Part shown: piece after piece, positions 25,850 to 35,000 of the stretch
Layout of the letters: each line of letters opens with the position of its first letter
Position numbering within the stretch: position 1 is the stretch's first letter
Assembly: GCA_002400415.1 (NCBI GenBank)
Contig: DGQP01000001.1
Coordinates: forward strand, 203,474 to 267,473
Reading direction: 5' to 3'
DNA: 64,000 bases
Source: Chitinophagaceae bacterium UBA4411
GTDB taxonomy: Bacteria > Bacteroidota > Bacteroidia > Chitinophagales > Chitinophagaceae
Notes under the pieces: generated by a model
The model's input: only the letters and a program-made list of their open reading frames with translations
Told to the model about the DNA's origin: nothing
The model's database searches: none
Translations under genes and position numbers: made by a program

Positions 25850-26746
25850 TCACCATTCCGGCCTTTTTGCAATCCCTTCGTTGATCACTTTCAAAATCCG
25901 TTCCCTTTCTGCACCTTCCAGTACTAATCTTGGCGCCCTTACATATTCACTGCCGGTACCGGCCTGCGTTTCTGCCAGCTTGATATACTGCACCAGTTTG
26001 GGATGAATATCGAGTTCCAGCAACGGCATGAACCAACGATAAATCGTTGTAGCCTCGGTGATCTTACCTGCCTTTATCAATTCATAGATCATCACCGTTT
26101 CTTTGGGAAAAGCACAAACCAGTCCGGCCACCCATCCGTCCGCCCCGAGACACAGTTCTTCCATCGCTAAAGTATCTACGCCACACAGAATTTTATAGCG
26201 GTCACCGAAACGGTTGATCAGTCTTGTTACATTCGTTACATCCCGGGTGGATTCTTTGATGGCGGTAATATTTTTACAAACCCGCAGTTCATCAAACATA
26301 TCCAGCGTCACTTCAATTTTATAATCCACGGGATTATTATAGATCATCACCGGCAGGTCTGTACTGTCAGCTATTGTTTTAAAATACGTCACTGTTTCCC
26401 GGTCATCGGCTTTATACCGCATGGGAGGCAATAACATCAGCCCGGCTGCACCCCAGGCTTTGGCTAATGCTGCCTGTTCCAATGCCACTTTGGTACTGCT
26501 TTCCGCAATATTCAGCACCACCGGCAGTCTACCATCGAGTTTTTCGATTGCAAATTTTACCAGCCTTTCTTTTTCCGCCGTGGTCAATACACTGGCTTCA
26601 CCCAACGTACCGCCAAGTATCACACCATGAATACCGGCTGCCAGCTGTGCCTGCAGGTTCCTTTCAAATAAAGGCAGATCAAGTTCATCGTCCTTTGTAA
26701 ACTTGGTGGTAAGTGCCGGGAAAACGCCTTTCCATTCAAATGACAT
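25850..26746 (-). CDS. Dihydrodipicolinate synthase family lyase, probable pyrroline-4-hydroxy-2-carboxylate deaminase
   Basis: 298 residues from ATG 26746 (MSFEWKGVFPALTTKF); the longer open frame to 26893 adds residues unlike the family. Schiff-base lysine lies in NITAIKESTRDV, catalytic tyrosine in PVMIYNNPVDYKI, and the substrate-loop GGTLGEASVLT replaces the GTTGE of DapA. DapA itself would be expected near lysine genes. Here the neighbouring semialdehyde dehydrogenase and the hydroxyproline epimerase point to the deaminase that forms 2-oxoglutarate semialdehyde. 2-keto-3-deoxy sugar acid lyases are the alternative. It heads the minus-strand half-operon. Confidence 0.85.
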   Translation of the reverse strand: MSFEWKGVFPALTTKFTKDDELDLPLFERNLQAQLAAGIHGVILGGTLGEASVLTTAEKERLVKFAIEKLDGRLPVVLNIAESSTKVALEQAALAKAWGAAGLMLLPPMRYKADDRETVTYFKTIADSTDLPVMIYNNPVDYKIEVTLDMFDELRVCKNITAIKESTRDVTNVTRLINRFGDRYKILCGVDTLAMEELCLGADGWVAGLVCAFPKETVMIYELIKAGKITEATTIYRWFMPLLELDIHPKLVQYIKLAETQAGTGSEYVRAPRLVLEGAERERILKVINEGIAKRPEW

Positions 26747-26907
26747 GTGGTTTGATTTTAGGTAGACGAATTTAGTAAGAAAAAAACCATCATTTGATAT
26801 TGCACGCATTCCAGAATACTCCCTCCTTAATAATTCGGTAACCCCTTCTTCATTTCCCGTTAACACAGGGCCGGTATGTTGCAGCCTCAACAACTATAAA
26901 CACTGTT

Positions 26908-28401
26908 ATGAAACGAAAACTGACCCCAGCCCTGCTGGCAGCAGTGGTACTGGCTTCCTGTAACCCCCATGATGATTATTATATTCCTGAAGATGCTTCC
27001 AGTTTCACCGAGATCAGCTCCACGACGGTGGGTGCGGAAGGTGCGGCCGAGATCACCGCTTATGATCCTTCGACCAAAAAATTATTTATTGTCACCAACA
27101 GCGGAGGCAATACCCGGATTGATGTATTGAATATTGCCGACCCGGCCAACCCGGTGAGTGCAGGCATTATTGATATTGCACCTTATGGTGGTAATGTAAA
27201 CAGCGTGGCCGTCAGCGAAGGAAATGTAGCCGCTGCCGTAGAAGGTTTCAGCAAGACCGACCCGGGCAAGGTAGTGGTATTTAAAACAACTGATTATTCG
27301 CTGGTCAAACAGGTTACAGTGGGTGCTTTGCCGGATATGATCACTTATACCCATGACGGCAAATACATTCTCACCGCCAACGAAGGTGAACCGAATGATA
27401 CCTATACGATTGATCCGTCAGGAACGGTTTCGATTATCGGTGTGCAGCAGAACTATGCGGTAACAACACTTGATTTTGGCAGCTTTGCCGGGCATGCCGC
27501 ATTCCTGAAATCAAAAGGGCTTCGTATCTATGGACCGAATGCCAGCTTTGCACAGGATATAGAACCGGAGTATATTACCATATCCTATGATTCAAAAACG
27601 GCCTGGGTGACCCTGCAGGAAAATAATGCCATTGCAAAAATTGATATCCGCAGCCGGAGGATTACGAATATTTTCCCGTTAGGATTTAAGAATTATAACC
27701 TGGCTGCAAATGCCATGGATCCCAGCGACCGGAATGGCGGTTATATCGCCGCCCCCTGGCCTGTTAAAGGAATGTATGAGCCGGATGCGATTGCTGTACT
27801 GGAAAAAAATGGCATACCCTATCTCTTCACTGCGAATGAAGGTGATGCAAGGGAGTACAGCGCTTTTGCAGAAATTAAAAGGGTGAAAGATATTTCGCTG
27901 GATGCAACGGCTTTCCCGGATGCCACCCTGAAAACTGATGCTAAACTCGGCCGCCTGAATGTAACCACCACCCTGGGTGATACAGACGGTGATGGCGATT
28001 TCGATGAACTCTATTCAATGGGAAGCCGTTCCTTCAGCGTATGGAATGGATTGAACGGGCAACAAATCTTTGACAGTAAAAATGAACTGGATCAGAAATG
28101 TTCCGGTGCCGGACTCTATGATGAGGGCCGCAGCGATGATAAGAGTATCGAACCCGAAGGTGTTACACTGGGGCTGGTGGGCCGGAAAGAGATTGCATTC
28201 GTAGGGATGGAAAGATCGGATGCGCTTGCGATCTATGATGTTTCAAATCCTGCACACCCTGTTTTCATTAAAATTTTACAAACCGGCGATGCCCCCGAAG
28301 GCATTACATTTATCCCTGCCCAAAAAAGCCCGGTGGGCAAAAGCCTGGTGGTGGTGAGCAGTGAGAATGATGGTGTAGTGAAGATTTATAAGACGAACTG
28401 A
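26908..28401 (+). CDS. Secreted choice-of-anchor I / propeller lipoprotein
   Basis: 497 residues with a lipoprotein signal (LLAAVVLASC, Cys about 17). The mature chain reads as a seven-bladed-type propeller of the choice-of-anchor I family. It has repeating units such as KLFIVTNSGGNTRIDVLNIA, VVVFKTTDYSLVKQVTVGAL and AWVTLQENNAIAKIDI, a DTDGDGDFDELYS calcium-type loop, and the family C-terminus SLVVVSSENDGVVKIYK. Relatives are often annotated as alkaline-phosphatase-associated or mesenchyme-specific surface proteins. It would be attached to the outer membrane. No substrate can be assigned. It stands alone, with a terminator after it. Confidence 0.82.
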   Translation: MKRKLTPALLAAVVLASCNPHDDYYIPEDASSFTEISSTTVGAEGAAEITAYDPSTKKLFIVTNSGGNTRIDVLNIADPANPVSAGIIDIAPYGGNVNSVAVSEGNVAAAVEGFSKTDPGKVVVFKTTDYSLVKQVTVGALPDMITYTHDGKYILTANEGEPNDTYTIDPSGTVSIIGVQQNYAVTTLDFGSFAGHAAFLKSKGLRIYGPNASFAQDIEPEYITISYDSKTAWVTLQENNAIAKIDIRSRRITNIFPLGFKNYNLAANAMDPSDRNGGYIAAPWPVKGMYEPDAIAVLEKNGIPYLFTANEGDAREYSAFAEIKRVKDISLDATAFPDATLKTDAKLGRLNVTTTLGDTDGDGDFDELYSMGSRSFSVWNGLNGQQIFDSKNELDQKCSGAGLYDEGRSDDKSIEPEGVTLGLVGRKEIAFVGMERSDALAIYDVSNPAHPVFIKILQTGDAPEGITFIPAQKSPVGKSLVVVSSENDGVVKIYKTN

Positions 28402-28418
28402 TCTGGTATTAATATATC

Positions 28419-28448
28419 AAAGGCCTTCCCGGTAGCGGGGAGGCTTTT
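28419..28448 (+). terminator. Rho-independent terminator
   Basis: GCCTTCCC (28423-28430) pairs with GGGGAGGC (28437-28444), followed by TTTT. It ends the choice-of-anchor I gene. Confidence 0.75.
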
Positions 28449-28467
28449 GTGTGCCAGGAAGAATGTC

Positions 28468-28596
28468 AACCATTTGTATTTGCGAAAGTGGCTGAGTGTC
28501 GATACAATATTTTTTGTAATTTGGTTATGAAAGACTTAGATAAAAAAGCGAAAGCTTAATCAACAGGGACTTTCGCATATTTACGAGTTGCCTGCT
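28468..28596. repeat. attC-like inverted-repeat element 1
   Basis: AAC at 28468 and GTT at 28587 enclose a nested inverted repeat: ATTTGCGAAAGT (28478-28489) against ACTTTCGCATAT (28569-28580), 11 of 12 complementary. The layout (AAC, L-box, spacer, L-box, GTT) recalls integron recombination sites, but the strict RYYYAAC/GTTRRRY consensus is not met. Confidence 0.4.
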
Positions 28597-28636
28597 ATTT
28601 TATTGAGACAAATTACCAATTGTAAATTCTATCCTC

Positions 28637-29245
28637 ATGCCTTGTGGACATAAATTCTCTCAAGACCTGCAATTACAATACGTTAATTGGAAACCAAATA
28701 CATTATTCATTGGAACATTTAACCCTGAATGGAACGAATGCGAAAACAATAATGCTCAATGGTTTTATGGACGAACTCAGCGCAACGAATTTTGGTATAT
28801 TCTACCAAAAATATTTGGGGAAGACTCCCTGCTGGGTGGTAATAGGCTGATATGGATTGAGTTTTGCCGAAGAAAAAATATTGCAGTTACTGATATCTTA
28901 ACTTCAATAGACGCAGACGTAAACGTTCTAGCCCAAAGGGAGATTGTTTGTAAATTTAAAGATGATGAAATTCCAAATTTTGATGTTACGGTAAATAACA
29001 TACCGACAATTCTTGACAACTTTCCGACAATAAAACAAATCTGTATTACAAGAAAAACGCTGAATGAATTTTGGGAGGATTGTTTTCTTGATACTCTTGA
29101 ATATATAGAATTACATCCAGAGAGAAATATTAGTTTAAGATTATTAAGATCACCTTCTCGTGGAGCAAGGAGAGGCGTGGTAGGAAATTTCTGTCAATTT
29201 GTTAGTCAAAAATGGATTGAACAAGGTTTAGAAATACATCCATAA
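28637..29245 (+). CDS. Uracil-DNA glycosylase superfamily-like protein, unknown role
   Basis: 202 residues. The N-terminal TLFIGTFNPEW (residues 22-32) and GRTQRNEFWYILPKIFGE (about 45-62) match the GxNPG...p.N.FW pattern of the Mug/TDG branch of the UDG superfamily, and RSPSRGARR near residue 167 resembles the second active-site motif. The catalytic Asp/Asn of classical UDGs is not evident, so it may act on another base or only bind DNA. The gene is AT-rich and isolated, flanked by a perfect 10-bp inverted repeat (28587-28596 and 29260-29269), as in a gene cassette. Superfamily placement is likely but not certain. Confidence 0.6.
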   Translation: MPCGHKFSQDLQLQYVNWKPNTLFIGTFNPEWNECENNNAQWFYGRTQRNEFWYILPKIFGEDSLLGGNRLIWIEFCRRKNIAVTDILTSIDADVNVLAQREIVCKFKDDEIPNFDVTVNNIPTILDNFPTIKQICITRKTLNEFWEDCFLDTLEYIELHPERNISLRLLRSPSRGARRGVVGNFCQFVSQKWIEQGLEIHP

Positions 29246-29259
29246 AACCGACAAAAAAC

Positions 29260-29462
29260 AGCAGGCAACATTGCATTGGCGCTATGGCGGCTTGAGGAAT
29301 AAATCCTGATCGACAGACCCACAGATGAGCTGCGGTTACGGGTGACAATTTCCATCGGGCAGATTTGGAATGTAAATCGAGAAATATATCTTTGATTAAC
29401 TGACACCGGGCTGAAGGAACACAGAATACCGCCACATTGCCAATGCTTTAACGTTGTGTGCA
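29260..29462. repeat. attC-like inverted-repeat element 2
   Basis: Outer boxes are AGCAGGCAAC (29260-29269) and GTTGTGTGCA (29453-29462). Inner boxes GCATTGGCGCTATGGCGG (29273-29290) and CCGCCACATTGCCAATGC (29429-29446) are complementary at 15 of 18 positions. No ORF inside. It can fold as a long cruciform of about 200 nt. It could be an integron-type attC, a MITE-like repeat or a structured RNA. Confidence 0.5.
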
Positions 29463-29480
29463 ATATGCTGACACTTTCAT

Positions 29481-30047
29481 ATGACAAGAACAGCTAAGAC
29501 GATTATCATAATTATTTCGGTAATAGCATTAGTTATTATTGGCGGACTGTATTTTCTTCAATCATTTTTCAGTGCTTTTGCTCCAGCAAAAGTGACAATT
29601 TCAGAGAACTACATTTCGACAAATCGTGATTTTATTAATGGCGTTACTATCGAAAGCCTTAGAGTTGATTCTATGGGCGACAAACATCCGATTAAATATA
29701 CTGTAACCTATCTGACGACTTGCCATATTGACCATCCCAAGGACAGGCCACCTACACCACCAGACAAAATTTACTTTGGCAGAGAAGGCAAATATTGGTG
29801 GACAGAAGAAAATGTAAAAATTCCTTTCGTTCAATACAACTTATCTAGACAGGCAACTGGCTCTATTCAAAGACTTCCGTGGAGTATGGGAACACAAAAG
29901 TTTGAGACATGTCCAATGAAATTCCAAAGGGAGCAATGGTATTTCTTCACATTTAGTGACCCACAAATTACAGGAATATTCTTTTATATTGATAAAGACG
30001 GAAAAACACAACAATACACTATAGAAAGTGGAGTTTCACCAATTTAA
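29481..30047 (+). CDS. Membrane-anchored protein, unknown function
   Basis: 188 residues. One N-terminal helix (IIIIISVIALVIIGGLYFLQ) anchors a soluble extracytoplasmic part with no family I recognise. It contains Pro-rich KDRPPTPPDKIYFGREGKYWW and three cysteines (in TYLTTCHIDH, FETCPMKF and none paired clearly beyond these). Composition is AT-rich compared with the flanking metabolic genes. It is framed by GTTGTGTGCA (29453) upstream and TGCGCACAAC (30061-30070) downstream, nine of ten positions complementary, like the preceding gene's frame. Likely an acquired cassette gene. Confidence 0.6.
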   Translation: MTRTAKTIIIIISVIALVIIGGLYFLQSFFSAFAPAKVTISENYISTNRDFINGVTIESLRVDSMGDKHPIKYTVTYLTTCHIDHPKDRPPTPPDKIYFGREGKYWWTEENVKIPFVQYNLSRQATGSIQRLPWSMGTQKFETCPMKFQREQWYFFTFSDPQITGIFFYIDKDGKTQQYTIESGVSPI

Positions 30048-30361
30048 GCTAATTGACAACTGCGCACAACATGAAATCTGTGTAAAACCTCATTTCCTCA
30101 ATACCCACCCTTTCTTCCATATCCTCCTGTAAGCTCCCCCATATTTCGGGCATCACTTTCCACCGGAGTACTAATTGCAGCACCTGTATATGATTCCCAA
30201 AACAAAAGGCAACAATCATATCATAAAAACACATAAAGGATACTCTTCATTATCCTGCAGTGAAAAACTTTCCTGCCGGAACCGGTTGCGGGAATACCCG
30301 ATCTGCCTATTTTAGCAAACCATTCCTTCTCCTCTTTTCTGTCATTTTTTAAATTGTCATT
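30048..30361. other. 314-nt intergenic region
   Basis: Begins with TGCGCACAAC (30061-30070), the downstream partner of the box at 29453; a matching GTT end is not found, so any third attC-like site is incomplete. A 61-codon minus-strand frame (30049-30234) is open, but nothing supports it as a gene. The right end holds the promoter region of the GHL10 gene. Confidence 0.5.
30286..30316 (+). promoter_or_regulatory. Candidate promoter of the GHL10 lipoprotein gene
   Basis: TTG at 30286-30288, a 19-nt spacer, then TATTTTAGC at 30308-30316, one mismatch from TAnnTTTGC. Confidence 0.4.
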
Positions 30362-31873
30362 ATGAGGTTTTCTCTTTTTGTTGTTTGCATCCTGGTTTGT
30401 CTTGCACAGGCCTGTTCACCCGGTAAAAAAACAGGCAGTTCCTCTGCAACTGCCACAACAACACCCAAAGCCATGCGGGAATTCAGGGCGGCATGGATTG
30501 CCACGGTAGCCAATATCAACTGGCCCGGCAAACCGGGGCTGCCGGTGGAAGAACAGAAAAAAGAAGCAATTGAGTTGCTGGATTTTTTACAGCAGCATCA
30601 TTTCAATGCAGCCATTTTCCAGGTGAGACCGCAGGCTGATGCGTTGTATAAAAGTGAACTGGAACCCTGGTCCTATTATTTAACCGGGCAGCAGGGCAAA
30701 GCTCCTGATCCTTATTATGATCCCCTCGAATTTTGGGTGGAGCAGGCACACCTGCGGGGTATTGAGTTGCATGTCTGGTTAAACCCTTACCGGGCACATC
30801 ATAAAGACGGCAAAGAGATCAGTGAGCAATCCATTGTAAAGAAAAGACCCGAACTGGCTTTATTCCTGAAAGAAGGTTACTGGTGGCTTGATCCGGCACA
30901 GCAGGGCACACAGGATCATTCCACCGCCGTGGTGATGGACCTGGTAAAACGATATGATATTGACGGTGTTCATTTCGATGATTATTTCTATCCCTATCCT
31001 TCCTATAATGGCGGCGCTGATTTCCCGGATTCGGTAAGCTGGAAAGCCTACCAGCAAAGCGGCGGTAAATTATCAAGAGGCGACTGGCGCCGCAATGCCG
31101 TGAATGTTTTCATTGAACGGGTGTATAAAGAAATCAAGAAAGAAAAACCTTATGTAAAATTCGGGCTGAGTCCCTTTGGCATCTGGCGTCCCGGTTATCC
31201 TGAATCAGTGGAAGGCTTTGACCAGTATGACCAATTATATGCCGATGCAAAATTGTGGCTCAACAAAGGCTGGATCGATTATTTCACCCCGCAACTCTAT
31301 TGGCCGATCAACAGGGCCACGCAAAGTTTCCCGGTATTACTGGGCTGGTGGCAAAGCGAGAATACCATGCAGCGGCATTTGTGGCCCGGTATCAGTGTGG
31401 GCCGTGATACAAGTGCAAAAAATGTAAACGAGATCATGAGCCAGATTATGATCAGCCGGGGTATGGTACCGGAAAGCAAGGGCATTGTTCACTGGAGTAT
31501 TTCCTCTGTTACCAAAAATCCGCCGATGGCCAAAGCACTGATAGAAGGTCATTATAAAAAACAGGCTTTAGTGCCGGCCAGTAAATGGCTGGATGACAGC
31601 GCACCTGCTGCACCATCGGTAACCATAAACTCACAAGAAGACAATATTGTTATCAACTGGGCACACCCGGATGAGAAAGATGTATTTCACTGGGTGGTTT
31701 ATTACAAATACGGCAATAACTGGAATTATATCATCCTGACAAATGCGAACCGTTCCACAGTATTAAAAAAAACCATTACTGATAAGAATATTAAACTGAA
31801 CACGATTGCTGTTACCGCTGTTGACCGCACAGGAAATGAAAGTGCTTTTAAAGAAATAAACGCCGGTAACTGA
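30362..31873 (+). CDS. GHL10-family glycoside hydrolase-like lipoprotein
   Basis: 503 residues. Lipoprotein signal with lipobox LAQAC (Cys about 18). The catalytic-like domain is that of glycosyl hydrolase-like 10 (DUF187): EFRAAWIATVANINWPGKPG, FNAAIFQVRPQADALYKSEL, GIELHVWLNPYRAH, DIDGVHFDDYFYPYPSY and KPYVKFGLSPFGIWRPG, forming a TIM barrel. A fibronectin type III-like domain fills the last ~95 residues. Relatives include outer-membrane proteins thought to cleave glycosidic bonds of peptidoglycan side structures or polysaccharides; no activity is fixed for the family. Candidate acidic residues are the Asp pair in HFDDYF. It ends at a strong terminator. Confidence 0.88.
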   Translation: MRFSLFVVCILVCLAQACSPGKKTGSSSATATTTPKAMREFRAAWIATVANINWPGKPGLPVEEQKKEAIELLDFLQQHHFNAAIFQVRPQADALYKSELEPWSYYLTGQQGKAPDPYYDPLEFWVEQAHLRGIELHVWLNPYRAHHKDGKEISEQSIVKKRPELALFLKEGYWWLDPAQQGTQDHSTAVVMDLVKRYDIDGVHFDDYFYPYPSYNGGADFPDSVSWKAYQQSGGKLSRGDWRRNAVNVFIERVYKEIKKEKPYVKFGLSPFGIWRPGYPESVEGFDQYDQLYADAKLWLNKGWIDYFTPQLYWPINRATQSFPVLLGWWQSENTMQRHLWPGISVGRDTSAKNVNEIMSQIMISRGMVPESKGIVHWSISSVTKNPPMAKALIEGHYKKQALVPASKWLDDSAPAAPSVTINSQEDNIVINWAHPDEKDVFHWVVYYKYGNNWNYIILTNANRSTVLKKTITDKNIKLNTIAVTAVDRTGNESAFKEINAGN

Positions 31874-31899
31874 TCAGCTACCGGCCGCTTCCATATTAG

Positions 31900-31941
31900 T
31901 CCCTGTAAATAACACTATCGCATATTTACAGGGATTTTTTT
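31900..31941 (+). terminator. Rho-independent terminator
   Basis: Perfect 12-bp stem TCCCTGTAAATA (31900-31911) with TATTTACAGGGA (31923-31934), then seven Ts. Confidence 0.9.
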
Positions 31942-32023
31942 CCGGGATATACATTCAGCAAACAGCATTTTTGATTACTTTCCATGCCTGTTATTGCTCA
32001 CTGCTTATATCAAAAGATACTAC

Positions 32024-35000
32024 ATGAGAAAATTTTTTACCCGCCTCACCCAGGCCGTGTTGTTCATTTTCATCCCGGGCCTGTTAATTGCCCAAAAAGA
32101 TTATAATATCCTGCTGAATGCAGGCAGGTTTTTGCCGGGAGAAAATACCGGCAGCCTGACTAAAGCATCGCCTGTATTTCAGAAAACTTTGTACGGGAAC
32201 ACCCATTATGTAATGCTGCAATTCCATTCACTACCGGATGCCGCCATGAAAAGCCGGTTAAATGCAGCCGGGATTCAGCTGATCGATTATATTCCCAATA
32301 ACGCTTATACTGCTGCTGTTCCTGCCGGTATCAACCTGGATGCTTTTAAAGCATTTGGTTTCCGCAGTGTATTCTGGTTAACCAAAGAACAAAAAACTGT
32401 GCCGGCATTATTGAACGGCAGCTTTCCCGCTTACGCCGTTAAGCAACCGGGCTATGTGGATGTAACAGTGATCACGTATGAAAAATTAGCGGCTGCTTCC
32501 ATCAGCAGTTCCTTACATACTGTTAATGCCACAATACTGGAAGATATGCCCCTATTCCGGTCATTCACTGTCCGCATCGGCCAGTTATCTGTTCAGCAAT
32601 TAGTGGATCTTCCCTTTGTGCAGTGGGTTGAATTTGTTGATCCGCCTAACCAGGTAGAAAATACGTTAGGCCGGACATTACACCGTGTCAATATTTTAAA
32701 TGATGGCATCCGGAATCTGAAAGGAGATGGTATTAATATCGGTATCTGGGATGAAGGCGAGATCAGCCCGCATCTTGATTTTTCTCCTGCAGGACGTTTG
32801 AACCAGATGGAATTCAGTTCTGCTTCACAGCACTCCACCCATTGCGCCGGAACCATATTGGGCCGTGGCCTCATTAACCAGACCGCAAGAGGTATGGCCT
32901 CCAATGCTACTTTATATTCTTTCAATTTTAACGGGAATATCCAAACTGAAATGGCAAGTGCGATTCCGGCACAGGGATTAGTGGTCAGCAGCCATTCCTA
33001 TGGCAGCACACAGACCTGCGGCTTAAATGGAGCTGGTGTCACTTATAATTCCACCAGCAGGGCTACTGATATTAACCTCAATACATTTCCGACACATTTG
33101 CATATTCATTCCTCCGGTAATTCCCAGGCCGCCTGTTCCGGAGGCTGGTCAACCATTACTGCCAGCGGAAAATCATCCAAGAATAATATCCTTGTTGCTA
33201 ATATCACCACTTCAGAAGCCCTGTCCGGCACCAGCAGTTGCGGCCCTGTGCAGGATGGCCGGGTGAAACCGGAGATCAGTTCTTTTGGTACCAGTGTGTT
33301 TTCAACTTCAACACCCGTTAATGGCTATGCAACTTTATCGGGTACTTCAATGGCTACCCCGGGTGTTGCGGGTTCTGTTGCTTTGTTAGTGCAGCGATAT
33401 AAACAATTAAACAGTAATAATCTCCCTCCTTCCACGCTGATAAAAAATACAGTACTCAATACTGCACAGGACCTTGGTAATGCCGGGCCTGATTATCGTT
33501 TCGGTTACGGACGCATCAATGCCCTGGAAGCAGTACGGATACTGGAAGAGAATCGTTATACATTAAGTACAGTTACAACGGGTGTTTCAAATGATATGAC
33601 CGTGAACGTACCTGCCGGTACTGCAAGATTAAGAGTAATGCTGACCTGGAATGACCCTGCCGGTGCGGCCAATGCCAATCCCGCTTTGGTAAATAATCTT
33701 GATCTTACTGTTATCAATGGCGCCACAACCACTCTTCCGTGGATACTGGACCCAAACAACCCGGCCACTCCTGCAGTAAGGGGAATTGATAACGTGAGCA
33801 ATATTGAACAGGTAACCATTGATAACCCTCCTGCCGGTTCCTATACTTTACGGGTAAACGGTACGGCAGTACCCACCGGCCCCGGCCAGGATTATGCACT
33901 GACCTGGAGTGTGGAACAGCCTTATATTGAAGTGATCTATCCAAACGGAAACGAATCCTTCAACCCTTCCGGCAGTGAAACCATCACCTGGAATAATGCC
34001 GGCGTAACAGGTACTCAAACTGTTGAGTATTCATTAAACAATGGTGCCAACTGGACAGTTATTTCCAATGCGGTTGCAGCCAGTACCACAAGGCTTGCAT
34101 GGACAGTTCCTGCAGGCGCCAATACATCCACTGCATTAATAAGAATTTCAAGCGGCGCTTTAACAGATATGAGTGATGCCACTTTTAAGATTTTAGGCAC
34201 TACCAGCGGTTTCACCGGCAGCGGTGTAAGTTGTAATGCCGGTGAAGTGGTCTTTAACTGGACCGCTGTTACCAATGCCACGCATTATGATATTTACCAG
34301 TTGGATGCCACAACAGGACAGTTTGTTGTTTTGGCACCGGATATAACAGGCACCACGTATACAGCTACCGGGCTTACTCCTAATGCAAGTATGTGGTTTA
34401 CCATCCGGGCAAAAAATAATACCACTGCTGCTGAAAGCGAGAGAGCTAATGCCATCAATGTGACCGTATCCAATGGCGGTGGTGGTTTAGGTGCTGTCGG
34501 CTCTATTACAGGACAGAATACCATTTGTGGTGCCGCCACGAATGTGACCTATACCATAGCCGCAGTCAGTGGCGCCAGTTCTTATACCTGGACTGCGCCC
34601 CCGGGTGCCGTTATCACTGCAGGACAGGGAACGACAACAATTACGATTGATTACCCGGGAGGCAGCAGCAGCGGTAATGTAACAGCTGCCGCCAGCAACG
34701 GTACCTGCCAGACAGCAGCATCTTCCCTTGCCATCACTGTAAGCGGGTCAGCTGTGAATGCACCCACCAGCGGCGGCGATCAATCTGTAACCGTATGCCC
34801 CGGTTCTCCTGTTCCGACATTAACAGCTACAGCTACTGTAGCGGCCGGCCATACCGTTACCTGGTATACTGCCGCCAGTGGTGGTTCTGCAATAAGCAGC
34901 CCGGTATTAAGTGCAGCAGGAACCGTCACTTATTACGCTGCCAGTCTTAATACCACAACAGGTTGTGAAAGCACAGCCAGAACAGCTGTGGTACTTACTA

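Noticed and set aside
28527..28559. Ten-codon peptide (MKDLDKKAKA) within attC-like element 1
   Set aside because: Too short to support and located in a region better explained by inverted-repeat structure.
30049..30234. 61-codon minus-strand open frame in the intergenic region
   Set aside because: No recognisable family, no clear start signal, and unlike its neighbours in composition; it is best treated as chance.
32593..34539. Several antisense frames across the large protease gene
   Set aside because: They are shadows of the GC/AC-rich repeat-coding sequence on the plus strand and lack start signals or family features.
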